DNA of 11,136 nucleotides from UBA9642 sp964545585 (GTDB lineage Archaea; Nanobdellota; Nanobdellia; Woesearchaeales; UBA9642), in assembly GCA_964545585.1 (NCBI GenBank), contig CAZJFT010000029.1:1-11136 (forward strand). Direction: 5' to 3'. The notes under the pieces were generated by a model, which searched no databases, was not told where the DNA came from, and worked only from the letters and a program-made list of their open reading frames with translations. Made by a program: the position numbers and the translations under genes. Positions 1 to 6,608 of this stretch are shown here, piece by piece. The number at the start of each line of letters is the position of its first letter. Position 1 is the stretch's first letter.

Positions 1-144
1 AGTAAGAAAGCAAAGAACATTATAAAGAAATTGAAAAGAGTGGTCTGGGGCCAGGAGAAGCAGAAACTGATAATAGAGGACCCTACAGGAAACTCGGCAA
101 TAATCTCGCCAAAAGCAGTAAAAGAAAAATTGAAAGTTAAGTAG
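1..144 (+). CDS. ZPR1-type zinc-finger protein, C-terminal fragment (5' end outside window)
   Basis: Frame 1 is open from the window edge to a TAG at 142-144, giving 47 residues. The segment LIIEDPTGNSAIIS (residues 25-38) matches the DPxGNS signature near the end of ZPR1 domains, followed by a short basic tail ending KVK. Archaeal ZPR1-domain proteins are usually single-domain relatives of eukaryotic ZPR1, which binds eEF1A; the archaeal role is not settled. The cysteine-containing zinc finger would lie upstream, outside the window. The gene converges on the PIN-PhoH gene, with 45 bp of T-rich DNA between them. Confidence 0.72.
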   Translation, partial: SKKAKNIIKKLKRVVWGQEKQKLIIEDPTGNSAIISPKAVKEKLKVK

Positions 145-189
145 TTGATTGTTTTTAGTCTTCTTTTGTCTTTTATTGATAATTTATTC
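145..189 (+). terminator. T-rich intergenic terminator after the ZPR1-type gene
   Basis: The 45 bp between two convergent genes contains several T-runs on the + strand (GTTTTTAG, CTTCTTTTG, CTTTTATT). Archaeal RNA polymerase terminates at such T-tracts without a hairpin. No comparable T-run is seen on the minus strand. Confidence 0.5.
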
Positions 190-2289
190 TTAGAAGTGTT
201 GTGCAAGTTCTGATACTGCGGATCTTCTGGTGAATGGATAATTGATGCTTACATGACCATACAAATCCCTGTTTATTTTATGTTCTTCAAAATAATTATT
301 TTTTCTTTTCATCATGGCTTCAATCAAGTGTGACAGTCCAGAATTTTCTACTGTTATCGCATATTTCCTTAATACATCGGAATTTGTTGCTGTAAGTTGA
401 TCAAAATCTCCTACTATCACTAGTTTTGTTCCCTCTCCTGCTCTTCCTGCCAATAACTTTAATTGCGCCCTACTGAATATCTGAGCCTCATCTATTATGA
501 AATATGCATTGCTTATAGTCTGGCCCTGTATGAATGTTATTATTTCTGTCTTTAAAATATTGTTCCGTTGCAATTCTGAGACAATTTTATTAGTTGCTTT
601 TTCACTGTCCTCAGGTTTCATATTAGGATACATATCATAGAAACTTCTCTTTTCACTTATCATGAATATTTTTGATAATGCATCATAGCATGACTGCATT
701 GCTGGCGCTGTTTTTTTTCCTACATCCCCTGGTAAAAACCCTATATCTTCCCCCGTGCTTGTCAATGGTCTCATATAGACTATTTTATCCCTTAAACCTT
801 GTTTCACTTCTAGCAATCCTTGGTATAATGCAAAAAGGGTCTTACCTGCGCCTTGTGGTGCAGTGAATGAAACTAATCCTATCTCCGGGTCGGAAATCAG
901 TTCCATATATGCTCTTTGCTCTTTTGCTGGAAGAACGAATGGATGCATAGGTTTATACAATATCTGGTCTCTTGATAATGGGGTCTCTTTTTCAGGTTTT
1001 TTCTTCTCCTCTTGAAGCATTTCTGATAATTCTCCTGATGTGATATTTGAATGTTCTTTCACTCTATGCAAAAGATCATTTAATGCTCGTTGATTGAGAC
1101 TGCGCTTAAGTTTTTTTCTCAGTTGTTTTTTATCTGATGCTTCTAGATTCGAATCATTTATTAGTCGGTATATGATTCCGCTGTTACTTAGTGTAAGGTC
1201 TGTTATGTCTTCGATTTTTGCATTCTTGCCGCTTATTAATGAGGCATTATTTTCCATATCTGAAACAAATTTGAAATAATTATGCAGGTTTACGAATGAA
1301 TTGCCCACTTTCCTCAAGTAATGATTCTCAGGAATCCCCGATAATTCTTCTAGGTCAGGCACCACTTGTATGAATTGGTTAGGAAGTATTTCAGATAACG
1401 CTTGTTTGTCAAGCCTTGTCAGACTGGTCATTTCTTCAAGCGTATATGACACTTTTTTTGGCTGTATGATATTCTTATACTCTGATAATGGGACGGCCAC
1501 ATTCGATAAGGCTACGCCAGTATATTTTTTTGATGCATCAGGAGTCTGTGTCCTTTCGGAAACTAAGAAATTGCAGTTTATGTTCAGTCTTTCTTTACCT
1601 ATGGTGTCGATTATCTTGCTGTTGAAATTTGTGTCTTCCGTGACTATTTCGAATGTTTTATTGGCAGTTTTCTTTTTAATTTCATTAGAATATTGTCTTT
1701 CAGTGTGATTCTTATATAATCCCTTTATTTTGCTGATAATTTTGCCAAAGAAATTTTGTTTGATGCTGTCTGTCTCGATACCTTTAGGGTGATTTACCTT
1801 TATATGTGTCTTATAATTATATAATATTCTATCATCCCTATTTGGTTCATATAGGTGTATATTATCTCTCTTGAAATCCTGTTCATTATAATCAAGAACT
1901 TTAAGGACCGACCCATTCTCAAGAGTTATACCGTCTCTGGTCATGTATTCATTCTTCTTCGCACCATATACTCTTATTGTTGCAAGCACATCTAGTGCGG
2001 TCCTTGCTGCCTGCCGTGACAATCCGCTTTTTTTGTCATTGTCTTTAATATTATTAAGTTCCCATTCGACTATTGGAGAGATGTATATGTTGTTAGGATT
2101 GCCTTTTGGTATTTCAGGACTCAATTCTTCAACTATCTTTGATAATCGTGATTTAGAATTTGCTAAAAGCTCGGGTGGAATAGGACATGATGCTAATTGG
2201 AATATAGATAATGGATTCAACATCAAGGCGCTTGTGTCGACGTAGAAATTTTTCGTGTTCTCTTTCTTTAAAGTATCTTCACTCACCAT
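190..2289 (-). CDS. PIN domain - PhoH ATPase fusion (PhoH2-type predicted RNase/RNA helicase)
   Basis: This is a 699-residue protein with two recognisable parts. The N-terminal PIN nuclease domain (about 14-245) has the acidic positions FYVDTSAL (D18), VEWEL (E75/E77), NRDDRIL (D152/D153) and VTEDTNF (D219). It also has the SGLSRQAAR stretch (88-96) typical of PhoH2 PIN domains, and a lysine-rich insertion at about 160-210. The C-terminal PhoH ATPase (about 445-699) has Walker A APQGAGKT (477-484), GFLPGD (517-522), Walker B FIIDEAQ (597-603) and VGDFDQL (626-632). The first Walker A glycine is alanine. A helical linker (about 280-440) joins them. PhoH2 proteins studied in mycobacteria couple ATP-dependent RNA unwinding to PIN-type RNA cleavage; that role is inferred here. 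The ATG lies 38 bp after the upstream gene and has no clear Shine-Dalgarno sequence, which suggests cotranscription. Confidence 0.93.
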   Translation of the reverse strand: MVSEDTLKKENTKNFYVDTSALMLNPLSIFQLASCPIPPELLANSKSRLSKIVEELSPEIPKGNPNNIYISPIVEWELNNIKDNDKKSGLSRQAARTALDVLATIRVYGAKKNEYMTRDGITLENGSVLKVLDYNEQDFKRDNIHLYEPNRDDRILYNYKTHIKVNHPKGIETDSIKQNFFGKIISKIKGLYKNHTERQYSNEIKKKTANKTFEIVTEDTNFNSKIIDTIGKERLNINCNFLVSERTQTPDASKKYTGVALSNVAVPLSEYKNIIQPKKVSYTLEEMTSLTRLDKQALSEILPNQFIQVVPDLEELSGIPENHYLRKVGNSFVNLHNYFKFVSDMENNASLISGKNAKIEDITDLTLSNSGIIYRLINDSNLEASDKKQLRKKLKRSLNQRALNDLLHRVKEHSNITSGELSEMLQEEKKKPEKETPLSRDQILYKPMHPFVLPAKEQRAYMELISDPEIGLVSFTAPQGAGKTLFALYQGLLEVKQGLRDKIVYMRPLTSTGEDIGFLPGDVGKKTAPAMQSCYDALSKIFMISEKRSFYDMYPNMKPEDSEKATNKIVSELQRNNILKTEIITFIQGQTISNAYFIIDEAQIFSRAQLKLLAGRAGEGTKLVIVGDFDQLTATNSDVLRKYAITVENSGLSHLIEAMMKRKNNYFEEHKINRDLYGHVSINYPFTRRSAVSELAQHF

Positions 2290-2327
2290 TTTGATTTTCT
2301 CTAGATATTACTAAAAATACAATAATT

Positions 2328-2909
2328 CTATTCTGCAATCAGTTTCTTGATCTGTTTCTCTATTCCCCAGTATTCTCTGTATTTTGGTTGGTTGTCTCCC
2401 GAAGTTCCTGCTCTTGATCCTTCTTTTATGGCTTTTCCGATGGATTCTAGATATTGGTTGCTGTTTAATGCTGAGTATATTGCTGATATTACTCCACGCG
2501 TATACTCATTTCTTAGATGTGATAATTTATAAGATATCTTTATCTGTGATTTATCTATATAATTCTCTTCCAGATATTTTATGATCTCTTTTTGGTTGCT
2601 TTGATTTATGGAATCATTAAATTCCGTGATATATTTTTTTGCTTTAACGATGAAAAGGTTGCTATATGTGTTTACGCTTTTTGTTTTCTGTACGCTTTTA
2701 GATTCTGAATAGGCATGTTTTGTTATGTAATCAATGAATAATGCGGCAGAATATTTATTTAATGTATCGTTTAATTCCGTATTTTTAAATTCATCTTTTA
2801 ATGCTGGTGATATTTTATTTTCAAACTCTTCAAGAAGACTTGATATTGATTGAGTAATCTTTGTTTTTATGTTCAGATTTTTTTCTAAGCTGTCAGTGTT
2901 TTCCATCAT
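2328..2909 (-). CDS. Hypothetical helical protein upstream of PIN-PhoH2
   Basis: I do not recognise this family. The chosen ATG gives 193 residues, rich in K, E, N and S, with no membrane span, signal peptide or cysteine. It is predicted mostly alpha-helical, ending in a basic helix after the segment GDNQPKYREYWGIEKQIKKL. A TTG at 2921 extends the frame by four codons. I prefer the tandem ATGs at 2909 and 2906 because GGGGAT sits 4-9 nt upstream of the first, and a TATA box at 2947-2954 predicts a start near 2925, leaving a short leader. The gene is 38 bp from PIN-PhoH2 and probably shares its transcript. Mycobacterial PhoH2 is likewise preceded by a small gene (PhoAT, antitoxin-like). I see no sequence similarity that would prove the same role here. 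Confidence 0.8.
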   Translation of the reverse strand: MMENTDSLEKNLNIKTKITQSISSLLEEFENKISPALKDEFKNTELNDTLNKYSAALFIDYITKHAYSESKSVQKTKSVNTYSNLFIVKAKKYITEFNDSINQSNQKEIIKYLEENYIDKSQIKISYKLSHLRNEYTRGVISAIYSALNSNQYLESIGKAIKEGSRAGTSGDNQPKYREYWGIEKQIKKLIAE

Positions 2910-2946
2910 CACTATCCCCAACTATTTGTTGCAAAGACAGATGCAT

Positions 2947-2954
2947 TATTTAAA
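2947..2954 (-). promoter_or_regulatory. TATA box for the hypothetical protein / PIN-PhoH2 unit
   Basis: TTTAAATA reads on the minus strand, centred about 41 bp upstream of the ATG at 2909. This predicts transcription starting near 2925. A short inverted repeat, TTTCTA-TT-TAGAAA (2957-2970), lies immediately upstream, where an activator or operator could sit. Confidence 0.5.
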
Positions 2955-2982
2955 TGTTTCTATTTAGAAATAGTTACTCTTT

Positions 2983-3690
2983 CTATATGCCCATTTTTTT
3001 CTTCAATGTCTTTATCTTCCCGAAGTCATATATCTTGTCTTCAACGATGTATACTTCAAAATCTTCAATGTTCTTTAAGTAAGGGCTAAGGAGTTTTTCC
3101 TTCAAAATATCAGTTCCTTCGAGCAGCATGTTGCATGATGGCGTTACAATGAGCGTCTTTCCTTTGTATTTCCCCTTCAGGAAGCATTTGTATCTCTCTG
3201 ACCTGTATCCTGATGTTATTGAGATGCTTGGATGTTCATGTCCTATGATTATTGTTTTGATGTTCTTGTCTGCTGAATGCTTGTTTATCTTGTCGCCGTG
3301 TGTTATCAGTATGTTGTCTATTATGAATTCTTCTGCTAATTCTATGTCTGGGATTAGGAATTGCAGTACTTTGTCGTGATTCCCTCTGATCACTTTCACT
3401 TCTCCTTTCTTCTTCAGGAATAGCATGAAGTCCTTCAATGCATATTTCTCTTTAGGAGAGAGCCTTCCGAAGCTATGCACCAGGTCTCCATTGATTATTA
3501 TGCTCTTTATCTTCCTGCCCTTTATCGCTTTTTCTATGAGCAGCTGTAATTCTGATAGGTTCCCTTTAGGGATGAAATACCCTTGCTTATGCAATGATTC
3601 CTCATATCCTGTGTGGATGTCAGAAATTATTAGTGTATCATCAATTATAAGAAAAAGGTCTTGTGCAATTATGTCTTTTGTGAGGTTCAT
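2983..3690 (-). CDS. Archaeal SbcD-related metallophosphoesterase
   Basis: A 235-residue calcineurin-like phosphoesterase with the full set of metal-binding motifs in order: SDIHTGYE (D24, H26), NGDLVHSF (D69, H72), RGNHD (N104, H105, D106), THGD (H131) and IGHEHPSI (H151, H153). The EHP motif, the YKCFLKGK segment (168-175) and the GTD...SP...F.VY...YDFGK tail (192-226) are typical of the archaeal SbcD-related family. That family is predicted to hydrolyse phosphodiester bonds in nucleic acids or nucleotides using two divalent metals, but its substrate is not established. It starts 3 bp after the TFE stop, so the two are probably cotranscribed. The length is usual for the family, with no sign of truncation. 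Confidence 0.9.
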   Translation of the reverse strand: MNLTKDIIAQDLFLIIDDTLIISDIHTGYEESLHKQGYFIPKGNLSELQLLIEKAIKGRKIKSIIINGDLVHSFGRLSPKEKYALKDFMLFLKKKGEVKVIRGNHDKVLQFLIPDIELAEEFIIDNILITHGDKINKHSADKNIKTIIIGHEHPSISITSGYRSERYKCFLKGKYKGKTLIVTPSCNMLLEGTDILKEKLLSPYLKNIEDFEVYIVEDKIYDFGKIKTLKKKMGI

Positions 3691-3693
3691 TTC

Positions 3694-4299
3694 TCAGTTT
3701 CCTTTCTTCAATTCCTTTATCCTCTGCTGCAGGAATTCTATTGTCCTTTGATTGTTCTGTTCATCCATCAATTCGCCGCATTCCGGGCATTTGAAATTGA
3801 ATTCCATCGCCTTCTCGAAATCCATCCTTGTACATGCATTCTTGCACATGTAGAATGTCGCGCTTGATTCTTTTTCAAGCCTTTCCTGTAATTTCTGCAG
3901 CTTGTTCTTCTTGATCTTTTCATCAAGGAATGGTATGCTTTTCTCGTTGAAGTCCCAATAGCAGATATACCATCCTTTTATCTTGTCTTTCTTCCTTATG
4001 AAAGAGAGTATGTTCTGCTCGAACAGCTTGTATAATAGGTTCCTTGCCTTATGTATCTCCATGTCGAGATCGTTCGCTATCGTGAATTCTGACACTTTAG
4101 TCTTTCCGATTAAGTATAGGACTATCGGGATTCCTTCTTCGCTAACCAATTCTCTTACGACATTCTCTATCTTTTCTTTCCTGTCGTTCGTTATCTTCTG
4201 GAATTTTGCTTTCGGGGCTTCATCTACTTTCGGTTTCTTACCTGCCGTCTTTTCAGGCTGCTTCTTCTCTGTTTGTTTTTTCGGGTTCGACTTCTTCAT
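3694..4299 (-). CDS. tfe: Transcription factor E, alpha subunit (TFE)
   Basis: This 201-residue protein is the archaeal homologue of TFIIE-alpha, which stabilises the open promoter complex with TBP, TFB and RNA polymerase. Residues 38-128 form the winged-helix domain (VVRELVSEEGIPIVLYLI, then EIHKARNLLYKL and KGWYICYW). A charged helix (129-145) leads to a zinc ribbon with C152, C156, C171 and C174 (CPECG), plus the FEKAMEFNF core. Two features are unusual: about 35 lysine- and proline-rich residues precede the winged helix, and the first zinc knuckle is CX3C (CKNAC) rather than CX2C. GGGAG lies 5-9 nt upstream of the ATG. A palindrome and TATA box upstream suggest specific control. Confidence 0.95.
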   Translation of the reverse strand: MKKSNPKKQTEKKQPEKTAGKKPKVDEAPKAKFQKITNDRKEKIENVVRELVSEEGIPIVLYLIGKTKVSEFTIANDLDMEIHKARNLLYKLFEQNILSFIRKKDKIKGWYICYWDFNEKSIPFLDEKIKKNKLQKLQERLEKESSATFYMCKNACTRMDFEKAMEFNFKCPECGELMDEQNNQRTIEFLQQRIKELKKGN

Positions 4300-4330
4300 T
4301 TAGCTCCCACTTTATCATACACGCTAATCC

Positions 4331-4357
4331 TATAAGAACTACTGTAGTGTTCTTATA
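4331..4357 (-). promoter_or_regulatory. Palindromic operator-like element in the tfe promoter
   Basis: The arms TATAAGAAC (4331-4339) and GTTCTTATA (4349-4357) are perfect inverted repeats. The nine bases between them (TACTGTAGT) partly continue the symmetry as ACT-GT-AGT. On the minus strand the upstream edge overlaps the TATA box, and the element extends to the predicted start site near 4330. That is where a repressor would block the preinitiation complex. The same AAGAACTACTGT core occurs upstream of tfb at 5464-5475. Confidence 0.6.
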
Positions 4358-4360
4358 AAC
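4352..4360 (-). promoter_or_regulatory. TATA box of tfe
   Basis: GTTTATAAG reads on the minus strand, centred about 57 bp upstream of the tfe ATG, predicting a leader of about 30 nt that includes the GGGAG Shine-Dalgarno sequence. A second, symmetrical TATA box, CATTTATAAATG, lies at 4387-4398 and could fire in either direction. Confidence 0.5.
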
Positions 4361-4386
4361 CCCCTACATCAATTCCTGGTGAGATG

Positions 4387-4398
4387 CATTTATAAATG
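4387..4398. promoter_or_regulatory. Symmetrical TATA box in the tfe-tfb intergenic region
   Basis: CATTTATAAATG is a perfect 12-bp palindrome with a consensus TATA core readable on both strands, in the 219-bp gap between tfb and tfe. Minus-strand use would give tfe a longer leader. Plus-strand use would make a short transcript with no convincing coding capacity running antisense toward tfb. Confidence 0.35.
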
Positions 4399-4479
4399 TA
4401 TCGGTTTTTAGGGCTGTTTTTCTTATGGAGTCATCACTTTAAAGAAGTTATAACAATCCGAGGTTTTAATGTTAAAAAT

Positions 4480-4518
4480 GATCAGGGTATTAAAAATAAT
4501 TAAAATATTAGAAAAAAA
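4480..4518 (-). terminator. T-rich terminator after tfb
   Basis: Reading on the minus strand past the tfb stop gives AATTTTTTTC followed by further T-runs (ATTTTAATTATTTTTAAT). This is typical of archaeal T-tract termination. Confidence 0.6.
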
Positions 4519-5439
4519 TTAATCCTTCCTTTTCTTCTTGCTCTTCTTTATCTCTCTCTCGAGATCCAGTTCATCAAGCAATTCCTTGTACCTGTTTCTT
4601 ATCGTTACTTCTGTCACGCCAGCAACATCAGCGACTTCACGTTGAGTCCTTTTCTCGCCGTTCATCAATGCAGCGACGTATAACGCTGCCGCAGCAATCC
4701 CTGTAGGTCCTCTTCCAGAAGTCAACTCTATACCTTGTGCCGATTCTATTATCTCGACTGCCCTGCTCTGAGTCTCTGGTCCAAGTTTCAATGTTGATGC
4801 GAATCTTGCTATGTAATCTGATGGGTTACTAGGCAATATAGTTATGCCGAGCTCTCTTGTTATGAACCTGTATGTCCTTCCGATCTCTTTCTTCTCGATG
4901 TTTGATGCTTCTGACAACTCATCAAGTGTCCTTGGTACATCATGACGCCTGCACGCCGCATATAATGCTCCTGCAACTACTGATTCCATCGATCTTCCTC
5001 TCACAAGTCCTTTCCTCACTGCAAGGGTATATATCCTTGATCCCTCTTCCTCGACTGACTGTGGAAGCTTCAGGTATGATGATACTCTTTTCAATTCTGC
5101 TAATGCAAGCTTAAGGTTTCTCTCTATGGCCGTGCTTATCCTGTTCTGCCATTTCCTCAACCTGAAGAATTTGTTTTTCCCTGCTTCATCCAATTGATAT
5201 AGGTCTGCTTTCCTTCCCACGTCCGTCCCAAGACCTTGGTCGAACTGTGTATATGACATCGGAGCGCCTGTCCTTCTCTTCCTTGCTGCTGCTTCGCTGT
5301 CGACCTCTCTCCATTCCTGGTCGAAGTCTACCATCTTCTCTTCCACGACTAGACCGCAGTCTCTACAAGAAATCTCTCCTTTATCTTTATTCCAAGCTAG
5401 ATTAGTGCCGCCACATTCTGGGCATTTCTTCACGTACAT
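4519..5439 (-). CDS. tfb: Transcription initiation factor IIB (TFB)
   Basis: A 306-residue TFIIB homologue that binds TBP-promoter DNA and positions RNA polymerase. The N-terminal zinc ribbon uses C6, C9, C25 and C28 (CPECGG and CRDCG). The B-reader and linker follow (EWREVDSEAAARKRRTGAP, 42-60, then SYTQFDQGLGT, 62-72). Two cyclin-fold repeats cover about 105-195 (including GRSMESVVAGALYAACRR) and 200-290 (GRGPTGIAAAALYVAA). The last helix includes EVTIRNRYKELLDEL, the DNA-contacting helix-turn-helix, followed by a lysine-rich tail. All parts are present at the usual length. The ATG at 5439 is fixed by a strong Shine-Dalgarno sequence, AGGAGG, 5 nt upstream (5445-5450). Two inverted repeats lie in its promoter. 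Confidence 0.98.
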   Translation of the reverse strand: MYVKKCPECGGTNLAWNKDKGEISCRDCGLVVEEKMVDFDQEWREVDSEAAARKRRTGAPMSYTQFDQGLGTDVGRKADLYQLDEAGKNKFFRLRKWQNRISTAIERNLKLALAELKRVSSYLKLPQSVEEEGSRIYTLAVRKGLVRGRSMESVVAGALYAACRRHDVPRTLDELSEASNIEKKEIGRTYRFITRELGITILPSNPSDYIARFASTLKLGPETQSRAVEIIESAQGIELTSGRGPTGIAAAALYVAALMNGEKRTQREVADVAGVTEVTIRNRYKELLDELDLEREIKKSKKKRKD

Positions 5440-5461
5440 TTTAGCCTCCTAGCAATAAGTG

Positions 5462-5481
5462 TCAAGAACTACTGTTCTTGA
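5462..5481 (-). promoter_or_regulatory. Inverted repeat 1 upstream of tfb
   Basis: TCAAGAAC-TACT-GTTCTTGA is a perfect inverted repeat with 8-bp arms and a 4-bp centre, 23 bp upstream of the tfb ATG and just beyond the AGGAGG. It would lie in the mRNA leader or near the start site, so it could act as a DNA operator or an RNA hairpin. It shares the 12-base AAGAACTACTGT with the tfe palindrome. Confidence 0.65.
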
Positions 5482-5487
5482 TCATGC

Positions 5488-5509
5488 TCAGAAATCTATT
5501 GATTTCTGA
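5488..5509 (-). promoter_or_regulatory. Inverted repeat 2 upstream of tfb
   Basis: TCAGAAATC-TATT-GATTTCTGA is a perfect inverted repeat with 9-bp arms and a 4-bp centre. Its midpoint is 27 bp from that of repeat 1. A weak TATA-like TGATTAAAAT (minus strand, 5511-5520) abuts it, placing it between TATA box and predicted start, the usual site for archaeal repressors. Confidence 0.6.
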
Positions 5510-5677
5510 CATTTTAATCAATGACAATAGCTTTTTATCCCCCAACTTTTGCTAAAATATAGTTAATTTTTTAAAGATATGCGCCAATGATTTATAAATG
5601 TTGTCTTTTTTTTAGATAGTTTTAAAAATTTTTTCCTGTTTTTAATTTTAAATTTTTTCATATTATTTTAGTAAAGT

Positions 5678-5686
5678 TTTTATATT
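5678..5686 (+). promoter_or_regulatory. TATA box of the pilin-like gene
   Basis: TTTATATTA is centred at 5682, about 26 bp upstream of the ATGs at 5707 and 5710. A start there would be leaderless, which agrees with the lack of a Shine-Dalgarno sequence. The 120 bp before it (5560-5680) is strongly T-rich with no other clear signal. Confidence 0.5.
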
Positions 5687-5706
5687 AGTTTTATTAGATG
5701 TATTTG

Positions 5707-6129
5707 ATGATGGAAAAAAGAGGTATGGGCCAGTCATGGTCCTTAGACATAATTCTAGCATTCGTGATATTCATGCTAATAGTAGGAATATTCTATACGT
5801 TGCTAACAAATAATAAGAAGACGACGATACAGGATGTGCAGCTTGAGGCGTCTACTCTATCTGGGGCGTTGGATAAATCTTCGGGAGTGAACAGCAGCCT
5901 TGCAGTGATTGAGAATGGGATTGTTGATGACGGAAAGCTAAAAAGCTTATATGGGGAGAATTATGATAGCTTGAAGAACAAGTTCGGGATTACTGGAGAT
6001 TTCTGCATCTACATGATTGATCAGTATGGAAACCTTGTAGCTGTAAATACTAGCTCTGGATTTTTGAATGGTTTCGGTAATGGTAATCTTACTATAAATG
6101 ATAAACCATGTGGTGTTATTGTTCAATGA
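5707..6129 (+). CDS. Pilin-like protein with a single N-terminal membrane helix
   Basis: The chosen start gives 140 residues. The N-terminus is MMEKRG followed by MGQSWSLDI and a long hydrophobic helix (about residues 14-34). A basic-glycine site directly before a hydrophobic helix resembles the class III signal peptide of archaeal type IV pilins and archaellins, so cleavage after KRG is possible. The remaining 100 or so residues would face outside and contain two cysteines, FCIYM and KPCGV, that could pair. I do not recognise a specific family; a plain membrane-anchored protein is the alternative. An in-frame ATG at 5698 would add three residues; I prefer 5707/5710 from the TATA spacing. The next gene begins 23 bp downstream and is probably cotranscribed. 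Confidence 0.75.
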   Translation: MMEKRGMGQSWSLDIILAFVIFMLIVGIFYTLLTNNKKTTIQDVQLEASTLSGALDKSSGVNSSLAVIENGIVDDGKLKSLYGENYDSLKNKFGITGDFCIYMIDQYGNLVAVNTSSGFLNGFGNGNLTINDKPCGVIVQ

Positions 6130-6152
6130 TTTTTTCTATAAATTTTTAAATT

Positions 6153-6608
6153 ATGGATGAATATTCTTTTTTCATGAATGAAGCATACCTGTTGTTATTG
6201 ATGCTGCTCGGCATAATTTTCGGATATTTTGTGTGCAAGGGCGCTTATGAAGAGTTGAAAGAGTTGAGAGAACCGCTAAGGTATGCATACATAATAACTG
6301 CTGCAGCATTATTCGGTGTCGCTGCCTATTTCAACATATTAGTATCATTGATTGTGTTTCTTATATCATGTTTGGTTTTATATTTTTATAACAGTAAGAT
6401 TGCGCAGGCAGCAGTTCTTTTCATCTCTGGCGTATTGATATTTCTTGTAGATGAGATATTCGTCTTTTCTGTAATACTGTTCATCAACATGATGGTCATG
6501 ACTGGTTTGAACTACAACAGGCGATTCCTGAAAAGTTTATATGTATACGCCTATTTTTTGATCCCTGCATCGATAGTTTTAATTCTGAAAATAATATTGA
6601 GGGTGTAG
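6153..6608 (+). CDS. Polytopic membrane protein of unknown function
   Basis: A 151-residue, very hydrophobic protein with about five membrane helices: residues 10-30, 44-61, 62-79, 83-118 (one or two spans) and 128-149. A charged loop, EELKELREPLR, lies at 33-43. No catalytic motif is visible and I do not recognise the family. It follows the pilin-like gene by 23 bp, so it may be a membrane partner for it, but that is only inferred from position. There is no clear Shine-Dalgarno sequence before the ATG. The last three codons and the TAG lie inside the 5' acceptor and D-arm start of tRNA-Arg (overlap 6599-6608), on the same strand. Confidence 0.78.
   Translation: MDEYSFFMNEAYLLLLMLLGIIFGYFVCKGAYEELKELREPLRYAYIITAAALFGVAAYFNILVSLIVFLISCLVLYFYNSKIAQAAVLFISGVLIFLVDEIFVFSVILFINMMVMTGLNYNRRFLKSLYVYAYFLIPASIVLILKIILRV
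6535..6542 (+). promoter_or_regulatory. Possible TATA box for tRNA-Arg inside the upstream gene
   Basis: GTTTATAT lies within the membrane-protein coding sequence, about 60 bp before the tRNA. It could give tRNA-Arg its own transcript with a short 5' leader. Alternatively the tRNA is cut from the upstream mRNA by RNase P. Confidence 0.3.

Noticed and set aside
1943..2245. 100-residue plus-strand frame and other plus-strand frames within 670-2250
   Set aside because: Shadows of the PIN-PhoH2 gene on the opposite strand.
4469..4522. 17-codon plus-strand frame (MLKMIRVLKIIKILEKN) after GAGG
   Set aside because: Very AT-rich, overlaps the tfb stop and lies in its terminator; hydrophobic codons are expected by chance here.
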